DNA of 9,905 bases from CAYYNP01 sp964472545 (GTDB taxonomy: Bacteria; Planctomycetota; Planctomycetia; Pirellulales; Thermoguttaceae): the NCBI GenBank assembly GCA_964472545.1, contig CAYYNP010000348.1:1-9905 (forward strand), written 5' to 3'. Each line of letters starts with the position of its first letter. The first letter of the stretch is position 1. The position numbers and the translations under genes were made by a program. The notes below the pieces were generated by a model, which was not told the origin of the DNA, did not search any database, and worked only from the letters and a program-made list of their open reading frames with translations. This document shows positions 5,817 through 9,905 of the stretch, in pieces.

Positions 5817-7616
5817 TTGGAACCCCACCTGATCTACCTGGCGGCCGTGCTGGGCCTGGGCGTGGCCGCTCAGTGGCTGGCGTGGCGGGCGAGACTGCCG
5901 GCCATTCTGGTGCTGCTGGTGTTGGGCTTCGCCATGGGCCAGTTCGCCTTCGGCTACGCCGCGGAAACGTTCGGCAGTTCCGTCGACGAACTGCTCGGCC
6001 GCGAGCTGCTCTTCTCGGCCGTCTCGCTCTCGGTGGCGGTGATCCTCTTCGAGGGCGGGCTGAGCCTGCGGATCAGCGAGGTCCGCGAAACCGGCCGGGC
6101 CGTGCTGGGGCTGGTGACCGTCGGGGTGATGGTCACTTGGGCGTTGAGTTGGGCTGCGGCGCGGTGGATTCTCGGCTTCGACAACGCCACCGCTGCGCTG
6201 GCCGGGGCGATCCTGGTCGTCAGCGGGCCGACGGTCATCGTGCCCTTGTTGCGGCACGTCCGTCCGGTTCGCCGTGTGGGGTCCTTGGTCAAGTGGGAAG
6301 GCATCGTCAACGACCCGATCGGGGCCGTGCTGGCCGTACTGGTTTTCGAGGCCACGCTGGCCGTCGGCCCGCGCGAGGCGGTGGCCGATGTGCTCGGGGC
6401 GATCGTGGCAACGGTGGCCGTCGGATGCGGCATTGCATTGGCGGCGGCGATCGTGTTGGTGCTGCTGCTGCGTCGGTTTCTGGTGCCCGATTATCTACAA
6501 AGCGCGGTCTTCCTGGCGACCGTCGTGGTGGCGTTCACCGCGTCGAATTCCGTGCAGCACGAATCGGGGCTGGTCGCCGTGACGTTGCTGGGCGTGATCC
6601 TGGCCAACCAGAAGGCGGTGACCATCAAGCACGTGGTCGAGTTCAAAGAGAACCTCCGCGTGTTGCTGATCTCCGTGCTCTTTGTGGTGCTGGCATCGCG
6701 GCTGCAGTTCGACGATCTCTCGGCACTCGGTTGGCGTGGCCTGGCACTGCTGGGCGTGCTGGTGCTGGTGGTGCGTCCGGCGGCCGTGTTTCTTTCGACC
6801 GTGCGAACCGGGCTTGCCTGGCGGGAGCGGCTCTTTCTCTCCTGGATCGCCCCGCGCGGCATTGTGGCGGCGGCCGTGGCGTCGGTGTTTGCGCTGCACG
6901 TGGAAAACGCCGAGCGATTGGTGCCGCTGGTGTTCTTGGTGATCGTGGGCACCGTAACGATCTACGGGCTGACCGCTGCCCCGTTGGCCCGATGGCTGAA
7001 GATCGCCGACCCGAACCCCCAGGGCATCCTCTTCGCCGGGGCGTCGGAGTTCGTCCGCGCGATGGCCACGGCCGTACAAGAGGCGGGCTATTCGGTGATG
7101 CTGATCGACACCAACTCTCGCAACATCGCGGCGGCGCGGATGGCCGGCCTGCCGACGTGTTGGGCCAACGTCCTCTCCGGCTACGTCCGCGAGGAACTCG
7201 ACTTCGGCGGCATCGGCCGCTTCGCCGCGATGACGCCCAACGACGTGGTCAACGCCCTGGCGGCCGAGGAGTTCATCGAGTTGTTCGGCCGGGCCAACGT
7301 TTCTCAGTTCGCCCCCAAAACGCCCGAGGCCGAACGCCGCGAGCCGGTTTCCTCCGAGCGTCTCGGCCGTCTGTTGTTCGACGGCCAGATCGGCCACGCC
7401 GAGCTTTCCGCCCGCGTCGCGGCCGGCGCGGTGGTCAAGACCACCAGCCTCACCGATGACTTCGACTACGACGCCTTCCGTGAGCTATACGGCCCCTCGG
7501 CGATAATCCTGGCCGTGATCGAGCCAAGCGGCGAGTTGACGCTCTCGACGGCCGATCAGCCGATTGCGCCGAAGTCGGGGCAGACGGTGATGGCGTTGGT
7601 GGATTCGACGGAATAG
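5817..7616 (+). CDS. NhaP-type cation/proton antiporter with RCK (TrkA-N) domain
   Basis: This encodes an inner-membrane Na+(K+)/H+ antiporter of the CPA1/NhaP type, 599 residues from the proposed TTG start. GGAG at 5806-5809 supports this start. The ATG at 5697 would add 40 polar residues crossing a hairpin repeat. Residues about 1-390 are a chain of hydrophobic helices. In them, S-G-P-T (136-139) sits in the helix that precedes the E-G-I-V-N-D-P motif. Asn165-Asp166 match the ND ion-binding pair of NhaP antiporters. From about 403 a Rossmann-like RCK_N domain begins (GILFAGAS), with the glycine motif degenerate, followed by V-M-L-I-D-T at the end of the second strand. A short TrkA-C-like tail ends the protein. 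The RCK part suggests gating by nucleotide or another ligand (family knowledge). Sodium versus potassium use cannot be decided here. The gene stands alone. Confidence 0.88.
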   Translation: MEPHLIYLAAVLGLGVAAQWLAWRARLPAILVLLVLGFAMGQFAFGYAAETFGSSVDELLGRELLFSAVSLSVAVILFEGGLSLRISEVRETGRAVLGLVTVGVMVTWALSWAAARWILGFDNATAALAGAILVVSGPTVIVPLLRHVRPVRRVGSLVKWEGIVNDPIGAVLAVLVFEATLAVGPREAVADVLGAIVATVAVGCGIALAAAIVLVLLLRRFLVPDYLQSAVFLATVVVAFTASNSVQHESGLVAVTLLGVILANQKAVTIKHVVEFKENLRVLLISVLFVVLASRLQFDDLSALGWRGLALLGVLVLVVRPAAVFLSTVRTGLAWRERLFLSWIAPRGIVAAAVASVFALHVENAERLVPLVFLVIVGTVTIYGLTAAPLARWLKIADPNPQGILFAGASEFVRAMATAVQEAGYSVMLIDTNSRNIAAARMAGLPTCWANVLSGYVREELDFGGIGRFAAMTPNDVVNALAAEEFIELFGRANVSQFAPKTPEAERREPVSSERLGRLLFDGQIGHAELSARVAAGAVVKTTSLTDDFDYDAFRELYGPSAIILAVIEPSGELTLSTADQPIAPKSGQTVMALVDSTE

Positions 7617-7624
7617 GCCCAAGC

Positions 7625-7998
7625 TCAAGCCGACCGCAATAAGTGACGCAGACTGAGCATCCGGATCGAGGCTCTCCTAATGTATGCGGCGAAACGACGC
7701 AGCCCGTCGTTCCTGATGGGGAACATGGCGACGTCGCGGTCGTCGGGGTCGTGGATGTCCGTCCATCCGCCGCCGGCCAGCCGCATCCGACCCAAGTCGG
7801 TAGGGAACCACGGCGTGAACGCCGGCTTACAGGAGTCGACCTTGCCCTGCTGCTTACCGTCGAGCGACACATCCAGTCCAACGTGATGGCGGCGGCCAAT
7901 TCACAGCAGAGATAGACCGGCGCCGGCGGTAGCGCGGCCCGGGGCAGCCGTTCGGCCAGCGGCGGCTGGGCCGTCGGACGCGTGAAAATGCGGCTCAC
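7625..7998 (-). pseudogene. Frameshifted coding remnant, unrecognised family
   Basis: Two minus-strand frames carry GC-ending, gene-like codons that join end to end. The first runs from a possible GTG at 7998 for about 41 codons (contains PPAPVYLCCELAAAITLD). The second starts near 7873 and runs to TGA at 7625 (contains WFPTDLGRMRLAGGGWTDIH and DVAMFPIRNDGLRRFAAYI). The frame changes around 7871-7878, and neither frame alone makes a sensible protein: one has a stop just upstream, the other becomes Ser/Arg-rich. Together they would give a protein of about 124 residues or the tail of a longer one. I do not recognise the family and see no catalytic motif. Plus-strand frames over the same bases look like shadows. 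A sequencing error or a real decayed gene are both possible. Confidence 0.4.
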
Positions 7999-8008
7999 CG
8001 CGGGTCTC

Positions 8009-8037
8009 TTGACACGCGTTACGTCGGGCGGGATAAG
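8009..8037 (+). promoter_or_regulatory. Sigma70-like promoter of the propeller-cytochrome gene
   Basis: TTGACA (8009-8014, perfect), a 17-bp spacer, then GATAAG (8032-8037, four of six). Predicted start is near 8044, giving a leader of about 40 nt with AGGAG (8071-8075) placed 7 nt before the ATG. The same TTGAC, 17 bp, GATAA layout occurs at 1729-1757. Confidence 0.6.
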
Positions 8038-8082
8038 ACAACATGTAGCTTCGCTTCCAGAACTCTGCCAAGGAGAGTTGCG

Positions 8083-9897
8083 ATGGCCGTCGGTTCCAAG
8101 CGTCTCATGAGTCTCTGGGCACTGTTTGCTATGGGCCTGCTGTTGGGGCCTGACAATCTGAGCGGTGCATTTGGGCAATCAACGCCGGCTCCCCCCGCGT
8201 CCGAGATTCGGCCATCCGCATGGCTGGGGCCGGTCAACCTCGTGGCCTCGCCCGATGAAAGCCACCTTTATGTGGCGTGCACCGATGCCAGGCAGATTAG
8301 CGTGGTTGACGTGACCACTAGGGCCGTCTTACGGTCGATTCTCATGCCTGCCGAGCCGACCGGTCTGGTGCTCAGCCCCGATGGAGCCACGCTCTATGTC
8401 ACGTGCGCCGCGCCCGAGGGAGTCGTTGCGGTCGTCGAAGCCCCGGCGGGCAAGGTCTGCCGATCGATACCGGTCGGTCACTGGCCCATCGGACCGGCGA
8501 TCAGTCCCGACGGCAAGCGGCTCTACGTCTGCAACCGGTTCGACAATAACGTGGCCGTTGTCGATATAGAAACGGAGAAGATCGTCCTGGTGCCCACCAC
8601 GCGAGAACCGTTTGCGGCAACGGTCGCGCCCGACGGCAAGTCGGTCTTCGTGATCAACCACCTGCCGATCGACCGGGCCGACGGCTACGAGGTTACGGCG
8701 GAAGTTACCGTAATCGACACGGCCACGCGCCGGACGCGGAAGATCCGCCTCTGCAACGGCACGACGGCGATGCGAGGGATTTGTGCCGCACCCGATGGAA
8801 GACACATCTACGCCACCCACATTCTGGCCCGCTACCAGATGAACAACGTTAGTCATGCGGAACCCCTGTGGGTGGAAACGAACGCTCTGAGCATCATCGA
8901 CGCGAGGCAAAAGAAGCTGATCAATACGGTGCTGCTGGACGACGCTAAGTTGGGGGCGGCCAACCCCTGGGGCGTTGCCACGACGGCCGACGGCAAGACG
9001 ATCTGCGTGGCCCACGCCGGCACGCATGACCTGAGCGTCATCGACGCGCAGGCTCTGATTGAGAAGCTGCTGGCAATGCCGCCGGAACCTGATCCAAACG
9101 GGCCGGCGCGCTTGCCCTCCGGCGGCGTCTGGACGGCGCAGATCGCGGACGACGTTCCCAACGACTGGAACTTCCTGATCGGCCTGCGGCGGCGCGTTCG
9201 GCTATCCGAGGGAAGATCGCCGTTCAATGGCCCGCGCGGCCTGGCGGTGGTCGGGTCGAAGGCCTTTGTAGCCGGCTGCTTCACCGACAATCTGGCGGTC
9301 GTTGATCTGAACTCGCAGCCAAACACCCCCAACTCGAACAAGGCGATCAGCACGATTGCCTTGGGGCCGGCGCCACGGATGAGTATTCAACGTCGCGGTG
9401 AGATGCTCTTCAACGACGCGACCCTCGACGTCGGGCACTGGCGCCACGAGCACTGGCAGAGTTGCGCCAGTTGCCATCCGGACGCCCGAGTCGACGGCCT
9501 CAACTGGGACCTGGGCAACGACGGGTGGGGCAACCCGAAGAACGCCCGCAGTATGGTCTTAGCGCACAAGACCCCGCCCGCGATGTCAGTGGGCACTCCA
9601 CCGAATGCCGAAGCGGCCGTACGGGGCCCCAAGTATGATCCGTCCAACGGCCCCGGGGAGCAGGAGGCGGCGGCGATCGACGCGTACCTCAAGTCTCTGA
9701 AGCCGGTTCCCAGTCCTCGGCTGATCGACGGCAAGCTCAGTCCTGCGGCCGAGCGGGGAAAGAAGCTGTTCTTCGACGCCGAGATCAACTGTGCAAAATG
9801 TCACCCCAGGCCACTGTTTACCGACATGCGGATGCACGACGTCGGCAGCCGAGGTGTAGTGTTTCAACTCAAATGGCACAAAGTGGAGGGTAGGTGA
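8083..9897 (+). CDS. Secreted YncE-like beta-propeller with diheme cytochrome c module, C-terminally truncated
   Basis: This encodes 604 residues. The start has AGGAG at 7 nt and opens a signal peptide (hydrophobic about 10-22, likely cut near Ala-Phe-Gly-Gln, 30-33). Residues about 45-430 are YVTN/YncE-type beta-propeller blades, seen as repeats of S/A-PDG-xxLYV and xxISVVDV (for example SPDGATLYVT, SPDGKRLYVC, APDGKSVFVI). Two c-type haem sites follow, CASCH (461-465) and CAKCH (570-574), in a module like the di-haem peroxidase/MauG-related domain. An exported electron-transfer or oxidoreductase role is inferred; the substrate is unknown. After HDVGSRG (ending at 591), relatives continue with a conserved segment containing W-R-T-A-P-Y-L-H-D-G. 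Here only 13 unrelated residues precede TGA at 9895. The gene is therefore probably interrupted near 9856 and may be inactive. Confidence 0.82.
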   Translation: MAVGSKRLMSLWALFAMGLLLGPDNLSGAFGQSTPAPPASEIRPSAWLGPVNLVASPDESHLYVACTDARQISVVDVTTRAVLRSILMPAEPTGLVLSPDGATLYVTCAAPEGVVAVVEAPAGKVCRSIPVGHWPIGPAISPDGKRLYVCNRFDNNVAVVDIETEKIVLVPTTREPFAATVAPDGKSVFVINHLPIDRADGYEVTAEVTVIDTATRRTRKIRLCNGTTAMRGICAAPDGRHIYATHILARYQMNNVSHAEPLWVETNALSIIDARQKKLINTVLLDDAKLGAANPWGVATTADGKTICVAHAGTHDLSVIDAQALIEKLLAMPPEPDPNGPARLPSGGVWTAQIADDVPNDWNFLIGLRRRVRLSEGRSPFNGPRGLAVVGSKAFVAGCFTDNLAVVDLNSQPNTPNSNKAISTIALGPAPRMSIQRRGEMLFNDATLDVGHWRHEHWQSCASCHPDARVDGLNWDLGNDGWGNPKNARSMVLAHKTPPAMSVGTPPNAEAAVRGPKYDPSNGPGEQEAAAIDAYLKSLKPVPSPRLIDGKLSPAAERGKKLFFDAEINCAKCHPRPLFTDMRMHDVGSRGVVFQLKWHKVEGR

Positions 9898-9905
9898 CGA
9901 TCTCC
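9856..9905. mobile_element. Possible end of an insertion element disrupting the cytochrome gene
   Basis: From about 9856 the sequence TGTAGTGTTTCAACTC and what follows is less GC-rich than the gene and no longer encodes the expected conserved cytochrome C-terminus. A terminal TGT is common among IS families. No transposase, matching end or target duplication fits in the 50 bases left, so the type and exact boundary are unknown. A local frameshift or a real alternative C-terminus are the alternatives. Confidence 0.35.

Larger units (their letters stand above)
7617..8082. other. Intergenic region, antiporter / propeller-cytochrome genes
   Basis: This 466-bp stretch contains the minus-strand remnant (7625-7998) and the promoter of the next gene (8009-8037). 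There is no hairpin terminator after the antiporter stop, and no RNA gene is visible. Confidence 0.5.

Noticed and set aside
5804..7459. Plus-strand open frame of 551 codons overlapping the antiporter
   Set aside because: Gly/Arg/Ala-rich alternative frame of the antiporter gene with no membrane segments or motifs.
7450..8178. Minus-strand open frame of 242 codons
   Set aside because: Only its middle part (about 7876-7998) looks gene-like and is used in the remnant call; the ends are Ser/Arg-rich and overlap the antiporter and cytochrome genes.
1..9905. CRISPR array, tRNA, rRNA or complete transposase
   Set aside because: No regularly spaced direct repeats, tRNA-like folds, rRNA stretches or transposase domains were seen on either strand.

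Overview
The window most likely comes from a high-GC planctomycete, probably of the Pirellulales type. This is inferred from gene content and style, not from a marker gene. It holds large secreted glycoside-hydrolase-like proteins of the GH123/DUF4091 kind, YncE-like propeller proteins fused to c-type cytochrome modules, mostly single-gene transcription units in alternating orientation, and many short hairpin repeats between genes. No rRNA, tRNA or CRISPR array is visible.

Layout. 1-231: non-coding, with a double-hairpin palindromic repeat. 232-1551 (-): lipoprotein with a DUF4349 domain. 1552-1860: divergent intergenic region with a good sigma70-like promoter (TTGACC, 17 bp, GATAAT) and a 62-bp nested palindrome. 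1861-4950 (+): 1029-residue secreted multidomain GH123-like/DUF4091 protein. 4951-5053: hairpin repeat copy A. 5054-5560 (-): small secreted protein of unknown function. 5561-5816: divergent region with hairpin repeat copy B, inverted relative to A. 5817-7616 (+): NhaP-type cation/proton antiporter with a C-terminal RCK/TrkA-N domain, probably starting at TTG. 7617-8082: about 370 bp of frameshifted, unrecognised coding remnant on the minus strand, then a clear promoter (TTGACA, 17 bp, GATAAG). 8083-9897 (+): secreted YncE-like propeller with two CXXCH haem sites. Its conserved C-terminus is replaced after about residue 591 by foreign-looking sequence, perhaps the end of an insertion element.

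How the genes relate. No shared pathway is evident. Four of the five intact-looking proteins are exported or lipid-anchored and the fifth is an inner-membrane transporter, so the window is dominated by envelope functions. Each gene has its own Shine-Dalgarno site and there is no obvious multi-gene operon.

The most interesting signal is in the spacers. Three sequence-unrelated families of short palindromic elements each consist of two small hairpin units. In two of the families, differences between copies or arms are compensatory and keep the stems paired. This points to selection on, or copying of, the hairpin structure (REP-like elements or structured RNA), but family identity needs a genome-wide search.
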